From positions 5,146,001 through 5,210,000 of the forward strand of contig NZ_JAUSYH010000001.1 of NCBI RefSeq assembly GCF_030816715.1: a DNA stretch of 64,000 bases, read 5' to 3'. Below are positions 17,016 through 24,415 of this stretch, one piece after another; positions within the stretch are counted from its first letter, which is position 1; each line of letters begins with the position of its first letter. Below the pieces are notes generated by a model that ran no database searches, was not told the DNA's origin, and worked only from the letters and a program-made list of their open reading frames with translations. This stretch comes from Streptomyces achromogenes. Lineage in GTDB: Bacteria > Actinomycetota > Actinomycetes > Streptomycetales > Streptomycetaceae. Position numbers and translations under genes: made by a program.

Positions 17016-18719
17016 ATGTCTCGACTCAGCCGCGAGAAGAAGCGGGAACAGAAGCACGCCGGCCCCCCGGCCGCCGTGGTGGCGCCGCTCGACGTCCATG
17101 TGCGCGGGGGCGCGGGCGGCACGGCGACGATAGGGGGTGTGCCGGTCGCGGCGGTCGACGGCGAGGAGATCCAGCGCGCCGTCCTCGGCCACCTGCACCG
17201 CATCGCCCTCGCCACCGGCCACTCGGTCCTCGCCACCGTCCACGACGAACGCATCGGTTACGTCGTCCCCCTGCGCGTGGACCCGGACGGCTCCAGCCAC
17301 TTCACGGCGGAGCCCCTGCGCACACCGGCGCCCCCGGTCCCGGCGGCCCAGGCACATGCCCCGGCGCCTGCCCCGGCTCCGCCGCTCGCGACTCCGGCCC
17401 ATGCCCCGGCTCCGCCGCTCACGGCTCCGCCGGTCGTGTCCGAGGACACCCAGGCGACGTCGCGGGGCGGAGCCGCAAGCTCGTCGGTCTCTGGCTCGTC
17501 GACATCGAGCTCTTCGGCTTCGAGCTCTTCGGCCTCGAGCGTGTCGGAGCCGGGCTCGCCGGCCCCGTTCGTCTCCGCTCCGGTGAGTTCCGCGCCGGTC
17601 GCGCCCGCCGCCCCGGCCGCACCCGCCGTCGTCCAGGAGGGACGGCCGTCCGAGCCCCGGCGGGACAGTGCCACGCACCTCCTGCGCCCGGTGTCCGAGC
17701 CGGTGCGGGACGTCACCCCCACGTTCCCCCTGCCCACGGTGCCCGAGGCGGAGGCGGTGGTGGCGCGGACGCCGGTCTCGTACCCGGACCCGGCCCCCAC
17801 GTACGCACTCCGGGTCGTACCGGAGCCGGTCCCTGAGTCGGCCCCGGAGCCGCAAGGCGCGACGAGTTCCTGGCCGGACTCCGGGGAATTCCCGGGCGAC
17901 GTTCCGGCACCCGGCACGGTCGCCGCCCCGACCGGCGTGTTCGGCCCGCCCCCGGCGATGGACGAGCAGCCGAACCCGGAAGCCGCGAGCCCGGCCCCGA
18001 CCGCGCTCCCGGCCCCGGCCCTGACACCGCCCCCGGCACCGAACCCGCCCTCGGTCCCGATTCCGCTCCCGCTTCCCGTCTCCGCCCCTCCCTCCACCCT
18101 CACCTCGACCCCCAGCCCCACGCCGCTCGTCCCCGAGGGGCTCATCTCCGTCTCGGGCCTGGATCCCGACCTCAAACCCACCCCCGCCCGGGGCTTCGAC
18201 GCGGTCGCGGAGGCGGTGCTCGGGGACGACCCCCGCACCCTCCAGGGAGACGGCGGAGCGCCCGCGCTCCTCGCCGAGCCGATCGCCCGGATCAACGAGG
18301 CCGTACGGGCGGGCCGGACGGACGTCGCGACCGAACTCGCGGAGCGGACCGTGCTGGAGGCGTCCGGGACGCTGGGGCCGGAGCACCCCGAAGTGCTCCG
18401 GCTGCGCGAACTCAGCGCCTACATCGCCTACTTGTCAGGTGACCCGCTGCGGGCCTTCCATCTCTCCCTCGAACTGGCCGGCATCCACCGCCGGGCCGGG
18501 GACGGGGAGGGCGCGTACGGCAACGTCCAGAGCGCGGCCGCGGCCTGGCGTGCCGTGCGCGACCCCTTCCAGGGCCTCAACCTGGGGACGGAACTCCTCG
18601 GCCTGTGGACGGAGCTCACCGCCGAGGAGGGCCCCGCCGCGGACGACGTCGAGGAGCTGGAGTCGGCCCGCGCGCGCATGCTCCGGCTGGCCGCACGCGC
18701 CCGCAGGTCGGGCGGGTAG
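17016..18719 (+). CDS. TPR-like protein with long Pro/Ala/Ser-rich linker
   Basis: 567 aa. An N-terminal basic segment (MSRLSREKKREQKH) precedes a globular ~85-aa domain (VDGEEIQRAVLGHLHRIALA...RIGYVVPLRVDPDGSSHF). A disordered linker of ~300 residues follows, rich in Pro, Ala, Ser and Val. The C-terminal helical part (RINEAVRAGRTDVATELAER, then GPEHPEVLRLRELSAYIAYL) resembles tetratricopeptide repeats. The start at 17016 has GAGG six bp upstream; an earlier GTG at 16956 lies inside a palindrome and lacks a ribosome site. Function unknown; the architecture suggests a scaffold. It is divergent from the hypothetical gene ending at 16280. Confidence 0.75.
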   Translation: MSRLSREKKREQKHAGPPAAVVAPLDVHVRGGAGGTATIGGVPVAAVDGEEIQRAVLGHLHRIALATGHSVLATVHDERIGYVVPLRVDPDGSSHFTAEPLRTPAPPVPAAQAHAPAPAPAPPLATPAHAPAPPLTAPPVVSEDTQATSRGGAASSSVSGSSTSSSSASSSSASSVSEPGSPAPFVSAPVSSAPVAPAAPAAPAVVQEGRPSEPRRDSATHLLRPVSEPVRDVTPTFPLPTVPEAEAVVARTPVSYPDPAPTYALRVVPEPVPESAPEPQGATSSWPDSGEFPGDVPAPGTVAAPTGVFGPPPAMDEQPNPEAASPAPTALPAPALTPPPAPNPPSVPIPLPLPVSAPPSTLTSTPSPTPLVPEGLISVSGLDPDLKPTPARGFDAVAEAVLGDDPRTLQGDGGAPALLAEPIARINEAVRAGRTDVATELAERTVLEASGTLGPEHPEVLRLRELSAYIAYLSGDPLRAFHLSLELAGIHRRAGDGEGAYGNVQSAAAAWRAVRDPFQGLNLGTELLGLWTELTAEEGPAADDVEELESARARMLRLAARARRSGG

Positions 18720-18770
18720 CGGCCAGGAGCGGGTAGCGACCAGGAGACGCAGCGTGGCCCGGCGCGGGCC

Positions 18771-18802
18771 GGGCCCCGGTCAGGACGACAGTGCCGGGGC
18801 CC
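18771..18802. terminator. Intrinsic hairpin after the TPR-like gene
   Basis: GGGCCCCGG (18771-18779) pairs perfectly with CCGGGGCCC (18794-18802) around a 14-nt loop. It lies 52 bp past the stop codon. There is no T-tract, as is usual in Streptomyces. Confidence 0.55.
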
Positions 18803-18804
18803 CC

Positions 18805-18900
18805 GTCGGGCACGCCGTCACGAACGCCGTCGGGGAGGCCCTCGGCAAAGCCGTCAGGAGCTCTGTCAGGAACCCCGTCAGGAACCTCGTCAGGAGGACA
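18805..18900. repeat. Eight degenerate 12-bp tandem repeats
   Basis: Units of exactly 12 bp run from GTCGGGCACGCC at 18805 to GTCAGGAGGACA at 18889. The last four begin GTCAGG. The final unit contains the stop codon of the M28 peptidase gene. Located between convergent genes. Confidence 0.85.
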
Positions 18901-19843
18901 GCGTCCAGACCGCGTACGCGGCTGCGTCCGCGTTGCGGTTCAGGGCCGTGTCGTCGATGTTGGCGGAGGTGTCGCAGGACGAGTGGTAGCAGCGGTCGAA
19001 GGCCCGGCCGGCCGTGCCGCCCCACTTGGCCGCCTGCGCCGCCGTCTTGGTGTAGTCGGCGCCGCTGAACAGGCCGCCCACCGGCACGCCCGCGTTCTTG
19101 AAGGGGGCGTGGTCGGAGCGGCCGTCGCCCTCGGTCTCGATCTCCGTCGGCACGCCGATGCCGGCGAAGTAGTCCTTGAAGGTCTTCTCGATGGCCGGAT
19201 CGTCGTCGTAGACGAAGTAGCCCGGGTTCGGCGAGCCGATCATGTCGAAGTTGAGGTAGCCGCTGATTCGGGCGCGGTTCGTCGAGGACAGGTTGTTGAC
19301 GTAGTACCGGGAGCCGACCATGCCCAGCTCCTCGGCGCCCCACCAGGCGAACCGCAGGTGCTTGGTCGGCTGGTAGCCGGTCCGGGCCACGGTCAGGGCG
19401 AGCTCCAGCACAGCCGCCGATCCGGAGCCGTTGTCGTTGATGCCCGCGCCCGCCGTGACGCTGTCGAGGTGGGAGCCGGCCATGACGACCCGGCCGGTGT
19501 CGCCGCCGGGCCAGTCGGCGATCAGGTTGTAGCCGGTGCGCCCGGACGACGTGAACTGCTGGACGACGGTGGTGTACCCGGCGGCGTCCAGCTTGGCCTT
19601 CGCGTAGTCGAGCGAGGCCTTGTAGCCGGCCCGGCCGTGGGCGCGGTTGCCGCCGTTGGCGGTGGCTATGGACTGCAGTTGGGCCAGGTGCGCCTTGACG
19701 TTGGCCACCGGGATGTCGGGGGCGGCGGCGAGGGGGGCGGGCCCGGGTGCGGGGGCCGCGCCCGCCGTCGATCCTATGGTCAGGAGCATGACAATCGAGG
19801 CGGCGCCGGCGGCCGCCGCGCGGCCGGAGACGGGGAGCTTCAT
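18890..19843 (-). CDS. Secreted M28-family aminopeptidase (S. griseus aminopeptidase type)
   Basis: Secreted two-zinc aminopeptidase, 317 aa. The Sec signal peptide has a hydrophobic core AASIVMLLTIG and cleaves near AGAAPA (residues ~27-32). The metal ligands are all visible: His in VVMAGSHLDSVTAG, Asp in NDNGSGSAA, the catalytic Glu pair in WWGAEELG, Asp in NFDMIGSPN and His in CYHSSCD. This is a complete SGAP-like enzyme without the C-terminal P-domain seen in some relatives. It removes N-terminal hydrophobic residues from peptides (family knowledge). Confidence 0.94.
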   Translation of the reverse strand: MKLPVSGRAAAAGAASIVMLLTIGSTAGAAPAPGPAPLAAAPDIPVANVKAHLAQLQSIATANGGNRAHGRAGYKASLDYAKAKLDAAGYTTVVQQFTSSGRTGYNLIADWPGGDTGRVVMAGSHLDSVTAGAGINDNGSGSAAVLELALTVARTGYQPTKHLRFAWWGAEELGMVGSRYYVNNLSSTNRARISGYLNFDMIGSPNPGYFVYDDDPAIEKTFKDYFAGIGVPTEIETEGDGRSDHAPFKNAGVPVGGLFSGADYTKTAAQAAKWGGTAGRAFDRCYHSSCDTSANIDDTALNRNADAAAYAVWTLSS

Positions 19844-20058
19844 GTGGGGGCTCCGAATTCCTCGGGAATCACCGGATCACAGGGATTCCACAGTGAGTGG
19901 GGTCCCAGGATGGTGAACTCTCGCTGACTACGCGTCAAGAGCGCCAACGCGACACAGGACGCAGGCTCGGACAAAAGGACGCCGGACCCGGGGCATCGGC
20001 GTCCGCGACCCGGCCGCCCCGACGCGGCGACCCGCGCGCGGGGCCCACCGTCCGGCCC

Positions 20059-20120
20059 AGGGCGTGTTCGACAGTCCGTCTGCGCTTCGGGCGGACGACG
20101 CTGCTGCCGAAACACGCCCT
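20059..20120 (-). terminator. Large inverted repeat at the end of the VOC gene
   Basis: AGGGCGTGTT (20059-20068) pairs perfectly with AACACGCCCT (20111-20120). Further pairing inside (GTCCG with CGGAC) makes a ~60-nt hairpin whose outer stem includes two bases of the VOC stop codon. Likely a transcription terminator. Confidence 0.6.
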
Positions 20121-20658
20121 ATTGCACGCAGAACTCGTTCCCCTCGGGGTCGGCCATGACCACCCACTCACCGGACGGCTCCTTGACCTCCCGCAGCACG
20201 CTCGCCCCCAGCGCCGTCAGCCGCGTCACCTCCTCGGCCCGCCGCCGCGCACCGGGGTGCAGATCCAGATGGAGCCGGTTTTTCGCCGTCTTGGCCTCCG
20301 GAACCCGCTGGAACAGCAGCCGCCGTCCGAGTCCGGTGCCGCTGTCGGGGTCGTACGGGTCGTCGGGGTGGCGCACGGCGATCAGGTCCCGGAAGGCGGA
20401 CCGGCCGTGGAACTCCACCGTCGCCGCGCCCGGCAGCGCGCCCGTCTCCAGCAACCGCTCGATGAGAGCGGCGTTGTCCTCGGCCGTGTAGTGCAGCGCC
20501 GCGGCCCAGAAGTCGGCCTGCGCGTGCGGGTCGGCGGCGTCGATCACGAGCTTCCAGTGCACGGGCGTGGGCGGCGCGGCCGCGGAGGCGGCCTCGGACT
20601 CCGAGGCGGGGGAGGTCGGGGATGCGGCGGAGGACGACGATGCGGGTGTCTGCGTCAT
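20119..20658 (-). CDS. VOC (glyoxalase/bleomycin-resistance) superfamily protein
   Basis: 179 aa. A ~28-residue Ser/Ala-rich N-terminal tail precedes the beta-alpha-beta-beta-beta fold: WKLVIDAADPHAQADFWAAA (~residues 34-53), then NRLHLDLHPG with a conserved His and WVVMADPEGNEFCV near the C-terminus, which holds the usual metal-binding Glu. Matches the Glyoxalase-like domain family. Substrate unknown. The ATG at 20658 is chosen; a GTG three codons earlier is possible. Confidence 0.85.
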   Translation of the reverse strand: MTQTPASSSSAASPTSPASESEAASAAAPPTPVHWKLVIDAADPHAQADFWAAALHYTAEDNAALIERLLETGALPGAATVEFHGRSAFRDLIAVRHPDDPYDPDSGTGLGRRLLFQRVPEAKTAKNRLHLDLHPGARRRAEEVTRLTALGASVLREVKEPSGEWVVMADPEGNEFCVQ

Positions 20659-20717
20659 GCCGTCCACTCAACCAGCGAGCACGCCGCCGCGCCCGAGGAT
20701 CGCCCGGAAGGGGGTCC

Positions 20718-20808
20718 GGTCGTCAGGCGTCCGGTCGTCAGGCGTCTGGTCGTCAGGCGTCTGGTCGTCAGGCGTCCGCGTCGTCAGGCGTGCGGTCGTC
20801 AGGCGTCC
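20718..20808. repeat. Six tandem copies of a 15-bp repeat
   Basis: GGTCGTCAGGCGTCC units start at 20718, 20733, 20748 and 20763, then a variant of 16 bp at 20778 and another copy at 20794. The last copy overlaps the 3' end of rarD, so the sequence around its stop codon (GCC TGA CGA CC on the minus strand) is what has been multiplied. Confidence 0.93.
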
Positions 20809-21749
20809 GCGGGGGCGGGTGTCGCCATCGACGCCTCGGTCACCTCGACGTGCCTCTTCGGGCGGCGCGCGAAGCGCCACGCGTCCGCCGTGAGCAGCAC
20901 CAGCGCGAGCCAGACCAGGCCGAAGCCGGCCCAGCGCTCGGGCGGCATCGCCTCGTCGAAGTAGACGACGCCGAGCAGGAACTGGAAGACGGGGGCCAGG
21001 TACTGCAGCAGACCCAGCGTGGACAGCGGCACGCGGATCGCCGCCGCGCCGAAGCAGACGAGGGGGAGGGCGGTGACGACACCGGTGGAGGCGAGGAGCG
21101 CCGCGTGCCCCGTGCCCTCCGTCGCGAAGGTGGCGTGGCCGTGCACGGAAAGCCAGATCAGGTAGGCCAGCGCGGGCAGGAACTGGACGGCGGTCTCGGC
21201 GGTCAGCGACTCGACCCCGCCGAGGTTGACCTTCTTCTTCACCAGCCCGTAGGTGGCGAACGAGAAGGCGAGGCAGAGGGAGATCCACGGCGGGTGGCCG
21301 TAGCCGATGGTCAGCACCAGCACCGCCGCGAAGCCGACGCCGACCGCCACCCACTGCGCGGGCCGCAGCCGTTCCTTGAGGATCAGCACCCCCATGGCGA
21401 TGGTGACCAGCGGGTTGATGAAGTACCCGAGGGACGCCTCGACCACGTGGCCGCTGTTGACGGCCCAGATGTAGACGCCCCAGTTCACGGTGATGACGGC
21501 CGCGGCGACCACCACGAGCGCCAGCCGACGGGGCTGCCGCAGCAGCTCTCCGGCCCACGCCCAGCGTCGCACCACGAGCAGCGCCACGCCGACGAAGGCG
21601 AGGGACCACACCATGCGGTGGGCGAGGATCTCGGTCGCCCCGGCCGGTTTGAGCAGCGGCCAGAAGAGCGGCACGAGGCCCCACATCCCGTACGCCGCGA
21701 AGCCGTTCAGCAGACCTATCCGGCCCTCGCTCTTCGACGTCCCGGCCAC
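20799..21749 (-). CDS. rarD: RarD-type EamA transporter
   Basis: Drug/metabolite-superfamily permease of 316 aa with about ten membrane helices in two EamA halves. Recognisable segments are LLNGFAAYGMWGLVPLFW at the start, AVITVNWGVYIWAVNSGHVV (~residue 85) and SLGYFINPLVTIAMGVLILK, the last diagnostic of RarD. LLQYLAPVFQFLLGVVYFDE lies near the end. It exports an unknown metabolite; the name comes from chloramphenicol sensitivity in other bacteria. GTG at 21749 with GAGAGAGGGG upstream; the GTG one codon earlier is equivalent. Confidence 0.92.
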   Translation of the reverse strand: MAGTSKSEGRIGLLNGFAAYGMWGLVPLFWPLLKPAGATEILAHRMVWSLAFVGVALLVVRRWAWAGELLRQPRRLALVVVAAAVITVNWGVYIWAVNSGHVVEASLGYFINPLVTIAMGVLILKERLRPAQWVAVGVGFAAVLVLTIGYGHPPWISLCLAFSFATYGLVKKKVNLGGVESLTAETAVQFLPALAYLIWLSVHGHATFATEGTGHAALLASTGVVTALPLVCFGAAAIRVPLSTLGLLQYLAPVFQFLLGVVYFDEAMPPERWAGFGLVWLALVLLTADAWRFARRPKRHVEVTEASMATPAPADA

Positions 21750-21898
21750 CACGGGCCCCTCTCTCTCGCGGCAGGCCCTCCCACGTCGGGCATGCGTGGA
21801 CGACGGTAACGCCGAGCGCCCCCGCCTGTCATGCCCGTATCGCCATACGGTCATGACAGACGGGGGCGGGGTGAGCCGCGTACCCGCGCCGAGGCGCG

Positions 21899-22756
21899 TC
21901 AGCCCTTGAGCGCGACCGCGATCGAGTCGGCTATCGGGGTGGTGGAACGTCCGGTCAGCCGGGACAGGTCGCCGCTGGTGCCGGCCAGCTCGCCCTTCGC
22001 GATGGACGCCTCCACGCCGCCCAGGATCGCGGCGAGCGGGCCCGGGAGTCCGGCGTGGGTCGTCAGGATGCCGACGAAGTCGTCGACCGAGACCGCGTTG
22101 TAGGCGATCTCCCGTCCGGTCTGCCGGCTCAGCTCGGCCGCGTACTCGGCGAAGCTCCAGGCGGTGTCGCCGCTCAGCTCGTACGTCGTGTTCTCGTGCC
22201 CCTCGCCGGTGAGGACGGCCACCGCGGCGGCGGCGTAGTCGGCCCGGGCGGCGGAGGCGACGCGGCCCTCGCCGGCGGCCTGGGTGACCGCGCCGGTCTG
22301 CAGCACGGGGGCCAGCTGCTCGGTGTAGTTCTCGTTGTACCAGCCGTTGCGCAGCAGCGAGTAGGGGAGGCCGGACGCGAGGAGAGCCGTCTCCGTGCCC
22401 TTGTGGTCGTCGGCGAGGGCGGCGGTCAGCGAGCCGAGGGCGCTGGTGTAGGCGAGGAGGGCGACTCCCGCGGCCTTCGCGGCGTCGATGACGACCTTGT
22501 GCTGGCCGACGCGACCCTTGTCGAACTCGTTGCCGGAGATGAGGAGCACCTTGTCGCCGGCGGCGAAGAGGCCGTCGAAGGACTCGGGCGCGTTGTAGTC
22601 GGCGACGGCGAGCCTGACGCCGCGGGCGGCGAGGTCGGCGGCCCTGGCCTCGTCGCGCACGACGGCGGTGATCTGCTCTGCGGGAACCTTCTCCAGCAGC
22701 TGCTCGACGACGTGACGGCCGAGGTTTCCGGTGGCTCCGGTGACGACGATGCTCAT
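21899..22756 (-). CDS. NmrA/QorB-type NAD(P)H:quinone oxidoreductase
   Basis: Atypical short-chain dehydrogenase (SDR a5), 285 aa. Its nucleotide-binding loop is VVTGATGNLGRHV at residues 4-16. ALLAYTSALGSL and the SDR a5-type NGWYNENY follow. Relatives reduce quinones or sense redox state. It is divergent from an HxlR regulator 96 bp away, the standard arrangement for electrophile/quinone-responsive pairs, so induction by quinone or thiol stress is a reasonable inference. Confidence 0.88.
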   Translation of the reverse strand: MSIVVTGATGNLGRHVVEQLLEKVPAEQITAVVRDEARAADLAARGVRLAVADYNAPESFDGLFAAGDKVLLISGNEFDKGRVGQHKVVIDAAKAAGVALLAYTSALGSLTAALADDHKGTETALLASGLPYSLLRNGWYNENYTEQLAPVLQTGAVTQAAGEGRVASAARADYAAAAVAVLTGEGHENTTYELSGDTAWSFAEYAAELSRQTGREIAYNAVSVDDFVGILTTHAGLPGPLAAILGGVEASIAKGELAGTSGDLSRLTGRSTTPIADSIAVALKG

Positions 22757-22824
22757 GGCTTCAGACACTCCTGGTGGGGGCTGCGGTGATGCGCTAACCA
22801 TAGGTGGTGCGCTAACTCAGCGAA

Positions 22825-22849
22825 AGTACCCACTTTGAAGTAAGGTACT
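22825..22849. promoter_or_regulatory. Candidate HxlR operator
   Basis: AGTACC (22825-22830) and GGTACT (22844-22849) form perfect inverted arms with a 13-bp spacer just before the HxlR start codon, in the 96-bp divergent spacer. Two direct copies of GCGCTAAC (22791 and 22809, 18 bp apart) lie nearer the quinone reductase gene. Confidence 0.45.
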
Positions 22850-22852
22850 GGC

Positions 22853-23239
22853 ATGGCAGTAAGCACCCAGAGGGCCGACGACACGATGTGCCCGCACCGG
22901 CTGGTCCTGGAGCACCTCACCAGCCGCTGGGGCGTCCTCGTGCTGATCCGCCTCCTCGACCGCTCGTACCGGTTCAGCGAACTGCGCCGGGCGATCGGGC
23001 GGGTCAGCGAGAAGATGCTGACCCAGACCCTGCAGACCCTTGAGCGGGACGGCCTGGTCCACCGCGACGCCAAGCCGGTGATCCCGCCCCGCGTCGACTA
23101 CTCCCTCACCGACCTCGGCAGGGAGGCCGCGGAGCAGGTGCGCGCACTGGCCGACTGGACGCACCGGCGCATGCCCGACGTGGAGCAGGCCCGCCGGACA
23201 TACGACGAGGCCCGGGACCACAGGTCCCGGGCCCGCTAG
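22853..23239 (+). CDS. HxlR-family transcriptional regulator
   Basis: 128-aa winged-helix repressor. The N-terminal Cys in DDTMCPHRLVLEHL (~residue 13) is the conserved redox-active position of the QorR/YodB group. The HTH spans WGVLVLIRLLDRSYRFSELR and GRVSEKMLTQTLQTLERDGL, and the wing contains VDYSLTDLGREA. Likely represses the divergent quinone reductase and itself until the Cys is modified (inference from family). Confidence 0.9.
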   Translation: MAVSTQRADDTMCPHRLVLEHLTSRWGVLVLIRLLDRSYRFSELRRAIGRVSEKMLTQTLQTLERDGLVHRDAKPVIPPRVDYSLTDLGREAAEQVRALADWTHRRMPDVEQARRTYDEARDHRSRAR

Positions 23240-23332
23240 CCGCTCACCGCGTCGCACGCGCCCATCGCGTACCGCGTCCGATCGCGCATCGCATCGCGCC
23301 GGGGTGCGCCGCGTCCGCCCGCGCCGTACGTC

Positions 23333-24415
23333 TCAGCCGGCGACGGTCCAGGTGTCGCCGCCCGCCAGCAGCGCGGCGAGGTCGCCCTTGCCGTGCTGCT
23401 CGACGGCGGTGTCGAGCTGGTCCGCCATCTGCGTGTCGTAGACGGGCCGTTCCACCGAGCGCAGCACGCCGATGGGCGTGTGGTGCAGGGTGTCGGGGTC
23501 GGCGAGACGGGAGAGGGCGAAGGCGGTGGTCGGGGACGTGGCGTGCGCGTCGTGGACCAGGACGTCGGCCTCGTTCTCCGGTGTCACCGCCACCACCTCC
23601 AGATCGCCGGTCGCCGGGTCGCGGACGACTCCCTTGGCCAGCCCTGCCCCGAACCGGATGGGCTGCCGGTGTTCCAGCCGGATCACCGCCTCCTCGGCGG
23701 TCTCACGGTCCTTCAGGGCGTCGAACGCCCCGTCGTTGAAGATGTTGCAGTTCTGGTAGATCTCGACCAGCGCGGTGCCGGGGTGGGCGGCAGCCTGGCG
23801 CAGCACCTCGGTGAGGTGCTTGCGGTCGGAGTCGACGGTGCGGGCGACGAAGGATGCCTCCGCGCCGATGGCGAGGGACACCGGGTTGAAGGGTGAGTCC
23901 AGGGAGCCCATCGGCGTCGACTTGGTGATCTTGCCGACTTCGGAGGTAGGGGAGTACTGGCCCTTGGTGAGGCCGTAGATCCGGTTGTTGAACAGCAGGA
24001 TCTTGAGGTTGACGTTGCGGCGCAGGGCGTGGATGAGGTGGTTGCCGCCGATGGACAGGGCGTCGCCGTCGCCGGTCACGACCCAGACCGACAGGTCCCT
24101 GCGCGAGGAGGCCAGGCCCGTCGCGATGGCCGGGGCGCGGCCGTGGATGGAGTGCATCCCGTAGGTGTTCATGTAGTACGGGAAGCGCGACGAGCAGCCG
24201 ATCCCGGAGACGAAGACGATGTTCTCCCGCGCCAGACCCAGCTCCGGCATGAAGCCCTGCACCGCGGCGAGGATCGCGTAGTCGCCGCAGCCCGGGCACC
24301 ACCGGACCTCCTGGTCCGACTTGAAGTCCTTCATGGACTGCCGGGCCTCGGCCTTGGGCACGAGGGTGAGCGCCTCGGGGGTGCCGCCGGGGCGGTGTGT
24401 CGACGTCTCAGTCAT
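23333..24415 (-). CDS. korB: 2-oxoacid:ferredoxin oxidoreductase, beta subunit
   Basis: TPP- and [4Fe-4S]-binding subunit, 360 aa. Cofactor segments are VRWCPGCGDYAILAAV (~residues 36-51), VFVSGIGCSSRFPYYMNTYG, WVVTGDGDALSIGGNHLIHA (TPP/Mg motif GDGDA) and NIFNDGAFDALKDRETA. With the alpha subunit it converts a 2-oxoacid, probably 2-oxoglutarate, to the acyl-CoA while reducing ferredoxin, as in the mycobacterial KorAB of a ferredoxin-dependent TCA cycle. It overlaps korA by 8 bp. Confidence 0.94.
   Translation of the reverse strand: MTETSTHRPGGTPEALTLVPKAEARQSMKDFKSDQEVRWCPGCGDYAILAAVQGFMPELGLARENIVFVSGIGCSSRFPYYMNTYGMHSIHGRAPAIATGLASSRRDLSVWVVTGDGDALSIGGNHLIHALRRNVNLKILLFNNRIYGLTKGQYSPTSEVGKITKSTPMGSLDSPFNPVSLAIGAEASFVARTVDSDRKHLTEVLRQAAAHPGTALVEIYQNCNIFNDGAFDALKDRETAEEAVIRLEHRQPIRFGAGLAKGVVRDPATGDLEVVAVTPENEADVLVHDAHATSPTTAFALSRLADPDTLHHTPIGVLRSVERPVYDTQMADQLDTAVEQHGKGDLAALLAGGDTWTVAG

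Noticed and set aside
20622..21809. Plus-strand open frame of 395 codons and a minus-frame DDQTPDDRTP repeat
   Set aside because: Produced by the 15-bp tandem repeats and by antisense to rarD; the RarD frame has the real protein features.
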